From NCBI GenBank assembly GCA_013368375.1, contig JAACJP010000021.1, forward strand, positions 558,001-622,000: DNA of 64,000 bases. Direction: 5' to 3'. The DNA is from Tricholomella constricta (taxonomy: Eukaryota > Basidiomycota > Agaricomycetes > Agaricales > Lyophyllaceae). The translations under genes and the position numbers were made by a program. The notes under the pieces are model-generated. The model saw nothing but the letters and a program-made list of their open reading frames with translations. It had not been told where the DNA came from and did not search any database. Positions 11,046 to 27,871 of the stretch are shown piece by piece (the first letter of the stretch is position 1; every line of letters starts with the position of its first letter).

Positions 11046-12140
11046 CTAACTGCCGACGTTGACCCAACGCGTGCTTCCTTGCGCAACGGGGCATTTATGG
11101 TTCCCCAAGGTTTTACTGGAAGAGAAGAAACGTCCGCAATCGTCGCACAAAAACTCGCAGACTTTTCCGTGTTTCGCGACCTCGTGCCGCAGGCGATCGT
11201 GCTGCCGAGAGAACCGCTCCGAACATCCGAGTGTGCAAGGGAAAGAAACGCGAGGCTTTGGTTTGTGCGCCTCCATATGCACCTTGAGCGTGTACTGGCT
11301 TGTAAAGCGTCGGGCACAGCCGAGGATTTGACAGGGAAACCGACGTTTATGATCGCTATCGCTATGCGTCGGAGATACTTCCCTTGACTTGTGAAAGTCA
11401 GGAGAAGGGACGTTCCGAAGAGGACGGGGTGATCTTCGTCGTGACAAGGACGAAGGCAGAGAAGATGGCTGAGATTCTGAGAGAATGTAGTCATTCTGCA
11501 TGGAGGAGCTGGAAAAGTCGAAGTCAATGACGTTCGAAAACTCATTTAATTGTAACGGCGAGGGAGTGGCTGGTGACAAAAATTGTAAGCTGGGTGTAGG
11601 GAAATGTATGCATGAATCAGACTCACGATCGTCGTATGAGTACATGAAGTTATTCGTCGGTGATGATGATGTAGAAGCAACCGGCACGCTGTCCTCAGAA
11701 ATCATAGGAGACTCGCTCGCAGAAGATGCCTCCCAGCCCCACGAGGGTGTGTCCTCACTGTTGCCTGGAGAAAGTAGTACGGCGGTTGAGTGACGATCGG
11801 ATAGATATCGTGAGTCGAGCAACTGACCAGAAGTATGTGGACCATAGGAGGGCGACGGATGCAAAAGGGTTGTATCACAAAGGAACACTGGCGAAAGGGA
11901 CGTCAGATATGCTTCGTTTCAAGCCCAAGGCAGCTTACATGAGTCCAACGGGTTGAGGTCCACAGAATTCCAATCGGACTGTGAGTTTTCGAGAGCTGGG
12001 TAAAACTTCGTAAGGCTTGTGAAACACAAAGACATGTATTAACATACCGGTGGATCCTCCGCTCCAAAACGCTGACTCGTGGTCTCTAAGCAAAGCATCC
12101 GAGGAGACATGCATTTCGAAACCAGTTCTCTCCGCGCCAT
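11046..12140 (-). CDS. C2H2 zinc-finger protein, probable transcription factor
   Basis: Predicted 324 residues. Exons 5' to 3': 12140-12048, 11978-11939 and 11887-11046 (325 codons). An in-frame stop just upstream supports the chosen ATG. The first 200 residues are Ser/Pro/Asp-rich and low in complexity, with acidic-aromatic patches such as NVIDFDFSSSS that could activate transcription. The last 100 residues carry three zinc fingers: CQILGC..H..H, CTLGC..H..H and a final CDDCG...H..C finger. The first two have the C-x4-C spacing common in fungal factors. Target genes cannot be inferred. The upstream exons are less certain than the last exon. Confidence 0.75.
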
Positions 12141-15100
12141 TCTGGCAGGGCATCATACTCGCAAAATCTGGGGGTAATAAATGTAAAGACGTGCAGGCGC
12201 TGGCACAAAATTTGAACAACGTACAGAATATCAGGGGGTCCGCTATGTTGTGCATTTAACAAAGCGCAAGTTATAGTAGAACGAGCAGCGCGGAGTAGTT
12301 TGGCTGTATGGATTGAAGCTGATAAAAGTGGGAGGTGGGAATAGGCAGAAAGTCAAAACCAGGGGCTTATCAGGAGAATGGGAGAGCAGCTCGACCCAGG
12401 GATGGGTCTATTTAGATGTCATGATCGAGCGCCCGATTAATGGACGCGACCTGAAGGAACAGCCTCCGCGAAATAAGGAACATCGTCAAAACAACAACAG
12501 GAAATCGAGGCCATGTACGAGGCATGTTGCTGCCGGAGCTATCAGGCAATATTTCCTTCTAGGAATGTCGATCAAGGCATGCCTCCGTTTCCGTGAAAAG
12601 AAAGTCCACTCTAATCAATGCGAAAGTGAATGCCGCAGATGAAAATTGGCCCAAATTGTTCGAAAAGGGTAGATGTCAGGGGGATGTCGATTATGTAAGT
12701 CGGACAAGCAGCCGGTGGCGGTTCCTCCTTCGTGGACGCCATGGTGCCTGTACGGTTGTTACAACAAGAAAGCCTCTACATTTGTCTCCTATGCGTGGCG
12801 AAAAACAAAAGTCTAGACACAAAAACAAGGACAGGCTCCTCAGGTGACTCGAGCCGCTTTGGGAATCCAACACAGCCACACTTCCGTATATTTCATCAGG
12901 TTTGCTCGAGATTTCCTTTCAGATCCACAGTGTCAATTTACACGGAACTAGTGAAGGGTCGGCGAAGGGTCGTGGAACGTGTTTACTAGGCGGAACGTCG
13001 AAAAGCTCCCACGCTCGCGTTCTTTTAGGCAAAATCCGAGAATTATGACAGTGACTGTGGAGTTTAACCAGGTTGCTGTAAATCCTCAGCTTCAACACGT
13101 CTCTGTAATTCAAGTGGCCACGTCAAACGTGACAAAGGCGCGCTGTTGTAATTTCGTAAGTTCGTCGAGTCGTTGCAAAAATCGACACCCACACAGCCTC
13201 GTTTGTAGATCTTATATCATCAAATTAAATGGTTGCCGGACCTGCAACGAACGACGCGTGAACACAGCCTTTCGCCACACTGCAAGCCAAGTACAATGAC
13301 AAGTTAGACCGGTAATGTGGTTGAACTGAAAACCTATGTCTTCGTCAGAATAAACGGTCCGTATCCGTTCCTCGCCGTTCCTATTCTCGACGAAAAGTCT
13401 GATCGCAGTCGTGACTTTCCGTGAACCTCATGATTTCGACGAATTGCACATCGCAATACAGTGGATTTTGCAATTTCAACATCGGGAGTGCTCAACATCA
13501 CATCGAAGCTTTAGCTTGCTATACAGCCTGTGGCTTCAGCTATCACGCGCGTAATGTTTTGAAATCGGCCTTGAACCATGATTGCTTCGAGCGCCTTCAG
13601 CAACCTCTTTTTCGAAATTCCAATCAACTCCAATACCAGGCTCTCCTCCCAGTAAGTCGAGTCGAGCAAATGCTAACGCCATATTTTTAGACCGCATTTT
13701 TTACTTTCCGCCACTCAACCAAACTTTAGCTTTTCTTATAATAAGCTGGTGATGAGACATCCGTCCAAATGCGACGAAACTTTCCGCCTTCGTAAATCTC
13801 AGTTTCCTGTTTCCTCTAGGTTAAGTCCCCCTAACCCTGGCCTCCAATCATTCACGCTGTCTCGTGGAAAAAGGGGCTATGGACAAGGCGGTCAATTTGG
13901 ATTCTCTTCCCGAGGGCAACATCATGCCGTCCCGTCGCCCCTATCATACGGCCCCCGTTTCCCGTCTATGGTCCACCAGCATGTAATTGAAACTACTGGC
14001 CTCAACCGTGAATGTCAAATATTCTCAGAACGGGGCTGTGGTTAAAATTGGCAGCCCATGGATACACAAGGTACGCCATCCATCATTTCCGTATTATAGG
14101 AAATACGTCTCTTCTTTGTGATTTTCAAGGAAGTTGACATAGACGGAGGCTATGGCCGTGCCTTCTTTTGTTTTGTTTCTCACCTAGCGACTTCGAGAAA
14201 GACTTTTGCCGATAACTTTTCAAACCTGTTTGCGGTTGCTCGACCCTACCCCGTCTAGTGCGCGAAGCAAGCAGTATTCGGTGCGTAAGAAAGTGTGCAG
14301 TATGAACGAACTTCGTCTAACACCAACCTCTAGCTTCCCCATAGGATAATTTTAATTCCGGTTTTCGCGTATCCTACAGCGACGGAGGTCAATATCGCAT
14401 TACTCCGTTCCCACAGGACCTCTGCAACCGGACGACATGAGACACAAGTCCCTCGATCCCATGGCGGGTAAATGTGCCCTCTGCAAAACTACGAAATGTC
14501 CCTACGAGGATTTGGCGTCATTCACAGGGTGGTGTGAGAATCTGAACATGTCTTTTCATCATTCCTACATCTTGAATCTAATGCAGTACTATAGCGTCAA
14601 TCACTTGATAGGCTTGGACACAGCCCATGTTGGGAAGGTTGATCGAGGACAGCATTTCGCGCCCCAGTTCATCGTGATCTAACAAGAGGCTGCAAATCTC
14701 TGTGTAAGCACAGCCTACCCAACGTTTGCGATCAATTCAGAACTTTGCCTCGGGAATCTTCCGGAAAGTGATTTTGGGGTCAACAGCACGAGGTACGTGA
14801 ATTTATGCAAAAGCATCGAGTACAGTGAATTCTCAGCACACAATTACCATCGTGATTTCTGAATTGAGCCTGCAAGTGGGGATTGAACGTTCTTCGAAAT
14901 TTGTATTTATCGAGATCACAGATCGCGTCAGGGTCCTTTGGAGAAGTCAATGCGATTTCACGACCCTGCCTTTGGCTGCATTTGTTCATTATGTACATAT
15001 GGGGCGGCCGTGGCGAGTCATATCGAAAGATGAAATCATGAGTACTTTTTGAGCGAGCCAGCTCAAGCTCAGCGCCCTTGGCCAGCACCAGTTGTAGAAA

Positions 15101-15693
15101 AGCCGTGACTTGTCAACATGACTGTCTCGGGTTTCTCCCCTCAGGGTCTAGCGGTGCCGGAACAGAGTTTGCAGCGACAGGTGGACAGTGGACACGCCAG
15201 AGCATCGAAATAGCAGGAAGTCACTAATCGTGTAGAAGGGGGCAACAGCTTTGAGGACACCGCGCGCCCTGCAGAGCGCTTCGAAAGCAAAGATACTGGT
15301 GTAGTGATGGAACAAATGAGGTCCTTGCACAAATTTTCATCACAAGAATGACATACTTTTCGCGCTGTCAATCAATGTGGTCATCGTCGCACGCGGCGAC
15401 GCACAACGCACAGACCAGTCATGGCGCGGCCGGCTCGGGTCTGGCTCGACCATTCTGGGCCAGATGGTGGCCCCTTTAGGAAATCACATTGAAGCTCCGA
15501 CCACTGCAAACTTGGCACCGGCAGCATTGAGACTGATTGCGCACCCATTCCACCACCAACCAGAGCTCTTGCTGCTGCCAACCATCACCAGCAGCTCACA
15601 GGGCACGATATTAAGCCTTCTCCAGGCGTTGCGTCACGTCTAGGTCGCTCCGAACGCAGTACCAGATAACTCTCCTAGCAACCAGGCTATATC
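12141..15693. other. Gene-poor stretch
   Basis: About 3.5 kb with only short unrelated open frames on both strands. I found no recognisable domain, signal peptide, tRNA, LTR or tandem repeat. It may hold a long promoter for the KDM4-like gene, a non-coding RNA, or fast-evolving small genes I cannot see. Confidence 0.5.
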
Positions 15694-19550
<3,857 letters not shown>

Positions 19551-20069
19551 TATGTTCCGCGACGGGGTCTTTTTGGAAATCGTTCTTTATGGCAATAATT
19601 ATTTGGGACATGCTCGGGATACCCTTTCCCAATGTCGCCTTCTCTTCGTCTCGTCTCTGAATAATACGCTTCATGATATTAAAGTATGCATATACATACG
19701 CCATTGTACATGTCGAGTTTGATAAATGGACTCCTGATCGCCACGAACGCGCTATCACACGCAATGTCATCAAGCTGCGCGAACATTGATTGTTATCGCA
19801 GAGGATCTTGGCTCACTCAACCACTTCGCTTGTTGTGAGCCGGCAAATTTGAGGAAGCTGACCATAAGTCCTTATTTTGGGACCCTGGACGTGAAGTGCA
19901 GAAAGATCGACCAAAATCCCGGGCCCCTGTCGAGGCGCGATTTTGTCACGAACGCGCTATGGTCACATTGCGTCACACGAAATTCATCTAGTGCGCGTCC
20001 TGACCGAGGTTCCACTAGCGCCGCCGCCAGCCCTCCCCGCCGACTCAGGATTACAACTGGTCAATTATT
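19551..20069. other. Intergenic spacer between KDM4-like gene and NBS1
   Basis: 519 bases holding the 3' end of the demethylase gene and the NBS1 promoter (same strand). No gene, repeat or specific motif was recognised. Confidence 0.5.
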
Positions 20070-23000
20070 ATGTGGACGCTCTCGGGCCCCTTCGATGGGG
20101 AGGTCGGTGACGTTAGCTTTCAAAGCAAGTAATCTGTGGGAGCACAAACCCTGGCTGTTTAAACTGACGTAGAATCGTTTCAGAATCCAAATTACTCAAG
20201 ACAGGGACAACCTATGGCCTGGGTAGGAAGGAATGTCCACTGATTATTGCCAACAAGAAAGTTTCGAGCCATCATTGTGACTTCGAGGTCAAAAAGTTCT
20301 CCGCAGATGATGCGGTGCGTTCAGGAACATCTCTCTCTCCATAGCGGCACAATTGACCTTGAGAAGGGTGACCCTACCCGCTGTCCTACGCTGGAGTTTG
20401 TGAACTTGAAAGATAAGGGAATGCGGATCGCTCGAGAAGGGAAGCAAATTCTTGTCAATCCCGGCGAAACGCACGAATTACAGGACGGCGATGTCGTTGC
20501 CATCATCTCAGGGGTCCTTATCAAGTGCGTTCTAAACAATTATGCTGATTTTTATATCGAATAACATGATAAAAGCGTTAAATGGGTACCACTCTGTTGC
20601 TATGTCCAACCTGTCATGGGAAAATCTCCGGTGTCTCTGGAGGCATGCGCGTCCCTTGGTCTGTCTCGTTGCAGAAGATGAAATCCCGTCATCCTTACTT
20701 CCCCACAGGCCTTCACGTCGTTCACATCCCCGACTCACACGTCACTCACCATGTTCTCCCCAGCTACACTGCTCAGCCGATCGTCGCCGCCTCTTTGATT
20801 TCCGCCTGCCAATTTGTCAAATTAGAATGGCTCGCAGAAGTCATTCGTTTGGGAACACTGCCCAAGAGTGCTGATTTTGCGCACGGCATCCCTCTCGAGC
20901 ACTCATTCAACCTCCCTCCATTAAACAAATATCGACCTACCTACTCACCGTCGCTACCAACTTCACAAAAAGAGTTCAGGGTCTGGGAGCCGAACGAGGA
21001 GCGCCTTAAGATGTTCTCAGCCTTACGCTTTCTGTTTGTGGACGAAAAACCTCGATTTGGAGACTACAAAGAAGTGATTGAGAGAGGCGGAGGCTCATTC
21101 GAAACTTTCGACGTCACCGGTGGTAAATCAAAGTTACATAGGACACTGACAAGAGGCCAAGCAAAGGAGGGAAAGAAGCAGATCGTGGTCGGGAAGGAGA
21201 AATCATTGACTGCTGCCATCGGCAAAGAAGCTTGGAGAGAACTGGTCGAAGAAGTAAAATCGTGAGCCATTAACCATCGTCCACATTACTTCTAATGACT
21301 GAATATGTCGCAGGTTCGGATTACATATAGTCAACCCAGAGACCATTGTGGAAGTCGTTATTGAGCTTGATATGTCATTGTTCGACACCCCACCCGCAAC
21401 GGACGTGGATGTCGACGAAGGTTTGCGGCCGTGCTAGTGGATATGACTCATCTCTCATCTCTCTTTCAGCAGGAGACAGTACTTCACTTCCAGATTTCAT
21501 CCCTAATACTCATTCGGAGGAACCTTCTGTCGCGCCACCGGAGCCAGAACAACGAGCTGGACCGCCTAAGAGGCTAGTACGGCGGGCGACGTCCCGGCAG
21601 GCGTCGCAAGGACCTTCTTCTCAGCAAGTGATGAAGACCCCGGAACCTGAAGAGCCCGCAGAGGTTCCCCGCCTCCGCAAGGTCTGGTTGTATTGTGCCT
21701 CTGAATCAACAACGCTGACTTCTACTGTAGGGTCTGACGAGACGTGTAAAGCCTGGAGGAGTGCCTTTGGTAATCGGCCTTGACGACCCTTCAGTAATCC
21801 TTGATTCCGCACCTGACCTCAGTGGTCCTCCAAGTACCCCGCCACCAGCGCCCATCGTAGACCTTACGGTATGCGCCAACCTTTCCATAATATTAAATTG
21901 ATGTACAACAGAATGTGTAGGCACCCACACCAATGCGCTCAAATCGATTGAAACGTCGCGTTGGACCTGGAGCTTCTGATACACTTGCGTCCCAGGGCAT
22001 AGGCTTCTCCTTAGGACTGGACACGCTGACCGAAGAACCACCACTGAAGAAGTTCAAAGCTCTGTTCGACGCGAGTCACCCAGATAATGTGGGGTCCGGC
22101 GCTTTCGATGACAGCGCCTTCGATGATTTTCCACCCACGACATACGGCAGCTCTAGCCAGACCCAAACGCAAAGCCAGACACAAAGCAAGGCGAATCGAC
22201 CAGGACGCGCTGGTGCCGCAGCCAACCTGAGTATTTTGCGTGAGGAGGAGGAAGATACTCAAGGTTCTACTCTGGAATCACGAGGCACCAAGAGGACTTT
22301 GGACGATGTTCATGAGGACGTTGAGATGGACGACGCCGATGGTGACTCTGCTTCCGGCCCCAGTTTGGCGAAGAAACGTGCAGTCGAGGATATCAACGCC
22401 GTTGACAGGGTCGCAAGTGCTCCGAAACCACCGAGCGCCCGCGCAGCCAGTAAACCGCCTTCCACTGCTGCGCCCAAAGCCAAAGGAGGTGCCCTGCCTG
22501 GAAAACCAGACCAGGACACCAAGTTCCTCAAGGCGATAGCGTCGACGAAGCGTGGAAAGAAGACCGAGGACGACTTTGATCGCGATTTCAACAAGCTCAA
22601 AATCTCAAAGCCTGAATTGGTCCACGAGGAGCCGGAGGATGAGTGGGCAGTGCTGGCCGATTTTGGAGATGACACGAATGTCCGAGGAAACTTCATGGTG
22701 GTTATGGAGATGCAAGCATATAATAGGGGAAGAAGAGAGAAAAATGGAGAAACTACCCTCGAGTGGCAAGGAAAACCCAATTTCAAGAAGTTCAAGAGGG
22801 CGAGTCGCTTCTTGGTATCATTCTGTTTATCATAACTCATAAAGACTGAACAGAAGGGAGAGGTAATTCGCAAATCCAGAGTCGAGCTATTCATTAACGA
22901 AGGCAACGACTATGGAATGGGTGCTGGTAAGGACCTTGCTCCCACTTCCTCATTCACCGATGTGAACTGTCATTCTAGGATATTGGAAGGGTGGCAAATC

Positions 23001-23451
23001 CCAAGCACAAACTCAAGGCGACTTTGCACCCATCCAGGTCAAAAGCGAACCATCAACTCAAAAGAGCCAGGCGCCACAGGTCATCAACGACTCTGACGAC
23101 GAAGAGGTGGTGGTGGTTCCTCGTAAAGGAAGAGCCAAGGCACCTTCTCGATCCGGCTCTGCTGTCCCAACGAAGCGGGCTTCGACACGCTCTAAAGCGT
23201 CTACGAAATCTCAACCGCTGTTCATGGATTCTGACGAGGACGACGACGAAATACAGCACATCAACGAAGACAACGAATCGGCTCCTGTGGATAGTGACGA
23301 CGATCAGACTCTTCGATCTACTCGGACAAGAGGGACCCAGAGGACAACCCGTGCAACATCGAAGAAGCCCGCGCCCATTCTCGTCGACGACGATAGCGAT
23401 GACGGTGCCGTGTTCAAGGGATTCAAGGGAAAACAGACGCGGAGGCGGTGA
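20070..23451 (+). CDS. NBS1: Nibrin/Xrs2 homologue, MRN-complex subunit
   Basis: Predicted 952-residue regulatory subunit of the Mre11-Rad50-Nbs1 complex, which senses double-strand breaks and recruits the ATM/Tel1 kinase. Eleven exons: 20070-20106, 20184-20314, 20367-20524, 20576-20658, 20709-21261, 21314-21420, 21470-21681, 21731-21868, 21921-22814, 22854-22926 and 22979-23451. An N-terminal FHA domain (MWTLSGPFDGEV, then YGLGRKECPL and KVSSHHCDF) is followed by BRCT repeats with the LISACQFVKLEWL helix at about 130-330. A long disordered region follows. Near residue 760, PNFKKFKRAS matches the Mre11-binding motif of human NBS1. The C-terminus DDGAVFKGFKGKQTRRR has the acidic-FxxF-basic form of the ATM/Tel1-binding tail. 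The 39-bp intron at 22815 is unusually short. Confidence 0.88.
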
Positions 23452-24086
23452 TTTTCACCGATGCATTATACTATTCTAATACTTGGCCTCATCACTATGT
23501 GATTCGGATCCTAATCTTGATTGACTTTACCTTTTCGCAGTACTCAGGGTTCAAATGGCGGGTGGTTGATTGATTCGTCTCAGGCGGTGAAATACTGGTG
23601 AAATTGTCATATATACGCCCAAGTGCAGGCGTGTGCCTCGTTTTAGGGGGGTTCTTGCTTCACCGGGCTTTCAGATAGATCCAGCGGCAACTTCCACTGG
23701 CCCCAATCTAAAGCCGTAGATCCTGGACCTCGAGGTTGAGATGAAATATTTGACACCTCGCATGGAGTTCGCTCCTGAGTCTAACTCCGCACCCATCGGT
23801 GGCTGCCTCCAGCTGCAGGGATTTATAGATTCATATCGATAAACATAACGGAACCGGAGGGGTGATTTCGACAGAAAATGTGAACGGGAGAAACACTTCG
23901 CCACTCCCTCGAGGATGAGGAAAGTTGGACAATATCTCCGACGTGGAACACGATCCAGATGTAAACAATAGAATCTTCGACTCCGGTACAGTATGATATC
24001 GAGTACGTACGTACGTACGTGTGTATGTGTGCATGTATGTATAATGTCAAGCCTACCCACCTCCTTCAAATCCCACCCCTCGCCGG
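23452..24086. other. Spacer between the convergent NBS1 and CSE1 genes
   Basis: Tail-to-tail intergenic region. It contains a GTAC/GTAT-type microsatellite near 24003-24042 and otherwise nothing I can identify. Confidence 0.5.
24003..24042. repeat. (GTAC)n/(GTGT) microsatellite
   Basis: Four GTAC units followed by degenerate GTGTATGTGTGCATGT, about 40 bases. The GTAC part is self-complementary and could form a hairpin. It sits just past the CSE1 stop codon. Confidence 0.85.
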
Positions 24087-27000
24087 TTACAGCACATATC
24101 CAGCCGCCGCCAGCACCTGCACGAACGGACCCACGTGCGCCGCCGCAATCATGGTCTTCACACCCTCCCCATGGCTCTTCGACAGCCTCACCAGTTCCTG
24201 GCCAAGGAACTGCTGGGGGTCGCGGACGTACTCCATCGGGTCAGGCTCGGGCGTCTCCGAGGCCGCGAGGCGCGAGTACGCAGCCTGGTACCCGGCCGTC
24301 TGCTCCTCAAAGTCGATCGCAGTGAGCGCGGCGTGCGGGTCGTCCTCGGTTTTGGCGTTCGTCAGGTACTGCGGTTCGTTGAAGAGCTTCACGAGACTGG
24401 CGAATGTTGCAGGCCTAGAAGAGAGGACGTGGGCAAGGCATTGATTGAGTCATCGCCAAGTCACCCCGAACGCCGATGGACGTGGATATCCCATACATGA
24501 CTCACCATGTGACCACGGTCGGCTGCTCCAACATAAAGGTGCTCTGGGTGAGGAGGCGAGTAATACCCACCACAGCGAGCTTCCTGTCCTTCGGTGGGAG
24601 CTTTGGGATTTGGGGCACGATGAAATTGTTGAGGATTTGGGGCCAGAGACTTACAATGGCGATGTCAGTCAGTCAGTCAAAAGAACCTACGGGGACGGGG
24701 GCACGCACTGCTTTTGAATTTCCTCTATGGCACCGATGACGTAGTCGGGCGTGAGGCCTTCGACATTGACCGCCATGGTGAACAGGAAGAAGCGAGTGAA
24801 CAAGAGCACATATTTGTCCGTTTGTGAAGATTGCATCCTTGTCAGAAGCGTCATGACGACAGCCTTGAAGTATTGCTTCAGCTGGTCCCTAATAAGTCCG
24901 CGTCACCTCAATGTCAGTTCATGCAAGAAAATTATGACCCACGGTTTGACATTCAGCACGACAGATTGTAACAGCTCGAAGCCCCAGGCATCGTTGAGCT
25001 TCGAGGGGATAAGGCGCTGCTGCACGACAGCGAGGACGGAGGCGACCTGTCCTGTGGCGACCATCTGCGCGCTGTTCCTTACCAAGAATGCCTTGAGTAG
25101 CTTCACGAGGCCAGGGACGCTGCCTTTCTGTTGCCAGACGGCGGGAGTGAGGAGGAAAGGGAGGAGGCTGTTGTACTGTTCCGGGACATCGGTTTTGTGG
25201 AGTTCTAACATTTGCGCGAGCACCTGGAAGACGTAGGGGATGTATTCTACAACAAAAAATCACGGGCTGTGAGGCGTTGGGTAGGTGCAAAAGAAGGGTA
25301 CAGTTGCGTACGGTCGATGTCCTGCTGCAGGATAATGGTGAATGGTCCGAACAACGCCTGTTCGAACACCTGAAGTGTTGCTGCATTGCCACTGACCACA
25401 AATCTGAGATGACACAGTGAGAAACATGCATCGAACACCAAGGGGAGCAATGATTGTACCTCATCAATCCAGCGATACTTTCGAAAATGAACTGATCGAA
25501 TCTTGGGTTACTTGGATTCTTCGAGATGAGACCAAGGATAGCGACGAGTCGGCCCAATGTCCGCTCGAACCCAGGCGTCAGCGTCTGGCGCGCCGTCACA
25601 ATGACCCGCATCACACCTGCAATTACGATTAGCGAAGGTGCCAAGGATGAGGATACGGGGCTCACATTTCATCAAGTGGTCGTTCTCAGCGACCTTTTCT
25701 GCGGTTCCTGCAGACTCTATCTTCGTCAGAAGCGCATCTACCAGATCCGGAGCGAATTCATGAATGTCTCCTTGTGCGAAGCTTTTTATTCACAAAATTT
25801 TTTGTCAGTTCCTATATGGCTGGCCAAAGACCCGACACATACATGAGTTGGTTCCCTTGCTTGATGAAGAGAACACGGTCGATAGTGATAGCCGCGTATG
25901 TATAGGCGACGTAGTTGTCTGACCGAAGATGGCGGGCAAGCAGTGGGAGAACGGAGAGGAGTTGGGGTTTCGTTAGCTGAAAGTATAGTATTATCAGACT
26001 GTGCGCTGCGTCATGAATATTGCCTGCGAACCTGGTTACGGAAAGTGTAGAGGAATCGAATCGCGTCCACCTGCAAAATTGGGTGCACGGTCCCCTGTTC
26101 GGCTTGGAGATCCTGGAAGACGTGATCCGAAAAGAACTTGACGACATCGACAAGGGTGTTTGTCGACGTTACGCCGTGCTAAATGGTCCAAGATCAACGA
26201 TGACGAGCTTTGCAAAACATCGCATAGAAAGCTTACCTGGGATGTAGATCCCCTCGTCGCCAACGCCGTCAATAAATACACTGCGCTATCCTTTGCCTTC
26301 CAATTTTTCGCCTTGTCGGCCGCGTACTCGCTCAAGCCCGTCTCAATCCACGTCCCTACGATCTCCGTTGTCTCGGCTTCATACCCACTGCCCACCAATG
26401 CCTGGAGTACATCCGCACCGGCCTGTCGGCGGGTGGCGGCATCGGTACCGGCCGAAGACAGTGAGAGGTCAAGGCGGATGAACTCGAGCGGATCGTCCTC
26501 AAACTGCTCCACGTCATGCTCGCGGAGGGCGACGTTAGGCACGACGACGCCCTGCACAAGGGAAGAGATGGTGTCACGCGAGGAGAAGAGAGGTTTGTAG
26601 TAGCCTGAGCGGATCGCAGTGGAGATGAAGCGTAGTGATTGGGAGACCAGCTGCAGGATGGGGGAGGTCAGTTAGGGCAGAAGGTGTCGAGAAAACACTT
26701 ACACTATCGTCAGCGACATTAGGGAGCTTGTTTGAGCCCACGAGCGCCCAAACAGCTTGCACCAGTGATTCGACGGCAGGGGATTGTTGGAGTTGGTCGG
26801 GGTATAGTTTGATGTATAGCTTTTACGATATAAGAAAGCGGACCGAGACGTAATGTTGGCAACGCGTACCTCTGATGTTTCAAGAATGCGAGTTTTAATT
26901 TTGGATGGCAGCGAGGGCGTCGCATCGTCCGGCTGCACCTCGAACTGGTCAAATGACAACCTCGACAAAGCAAAGCAACTCACATCTCCCCGTAGCTCAA

Positions 27001-27871
27001 TAGGATCCCACGCCAAAAGCGCATGGAACCACCCCGTTCCAGGACCAAAAAATTCCCCGTGCGCGTCTTCAATCGCAGGCGGCAGATCCTGGCAAGTGAA
27101 ATCATAGAAGATATCGATCAGGTGCACCATTGCCTGCGCCAAAAGTGCATAATTCGCCGTCGGTGTCGTCAGTGCAGGATTGGGGCTGGGGTTAGTAAGG
27201 AGCAACGATGCAGTCTGCCTGAAAAGTTGGAGGAACGGCGTGATGAACTTTGAAAGGACCAGATTGATCTCGGAGAAGAGCTCGTCCGAGCGGACGTGGG
27301 CACGCCACTGTTGAAAGATGGAATGTGCGGTCTGCAGCACACCTATATTAACGTTGTAATCCGCTGCTGAAAGGGACGCCACTAGTTGCTGCACGAGATT
27401 GAGGTCAAGCGCGACCCAACGCACTTTGAAAGGCGACGCACATCGATTAGATCCGTCCACTTCTCAGGAAAGTCGAGCTCCGCAATCAACGACACCGACT
27501 CGGCCACTTGCGCTCGTATTGCCTTGTCTGCGGGGTTGGATAGCGCCAACATTGCAGGTACCAGCTCCGATCGCAACGCCGCTTTGTCCTGCTCCGCCAA
27601 GGGTTGCACATCCTGAAAAGATCATTGGAATCGCGCCCAAATGTCGAGCTGAGCGACCTCTACTTACCTCCTCCCAGCGTAGCTTTGTGACATTCTTCAG
27701 ATAGACGCCTCCTGCCAATCGTACGGCGCGATCTTGAGACGGCTGGAGGACGAGGCGCAGAAGATGAGAAAGAAAGCCTTGCTGGACGCTGACAGCGTTT
27801 AGGCTCTGTTCTGCCTGTTTTCGTGTGTCGGGGTTGAGGGAAGCAAGGAGGAGAGCAGGGAGATCGGCCAT
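24087..27871 (-). CDS. CSE1: Exportin-2 / CAS homologue (importin-alpha re-exporter)
   Basis: Beta-karyopherin that returns importin-alpha to the cytoplasm together with Ran-GTP. The start MADLPALLLASLNPDTRKQA gives the importin-beta N-terminal domain (EQSLNAVSVQQGF.., LAGGVYLKNVTKLRW). The CSE1 central region follows (WLLALLAWDP-like block, FIFESIAGLMRFVVSGN, GLVKLLKAFLVRN, LLFTRFFLFT). The C-terminal CAS/CSE domain contains PKLPPKDRKLAVVGITRLL and ends in AAAGYVL. The gene is cut by about fifteen short introns, which I did not each define to the base. All conserved blocks occur in order, so the gene looks intact. HEAT-repeat architecture is expected throughout. Confidence 0.88.
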
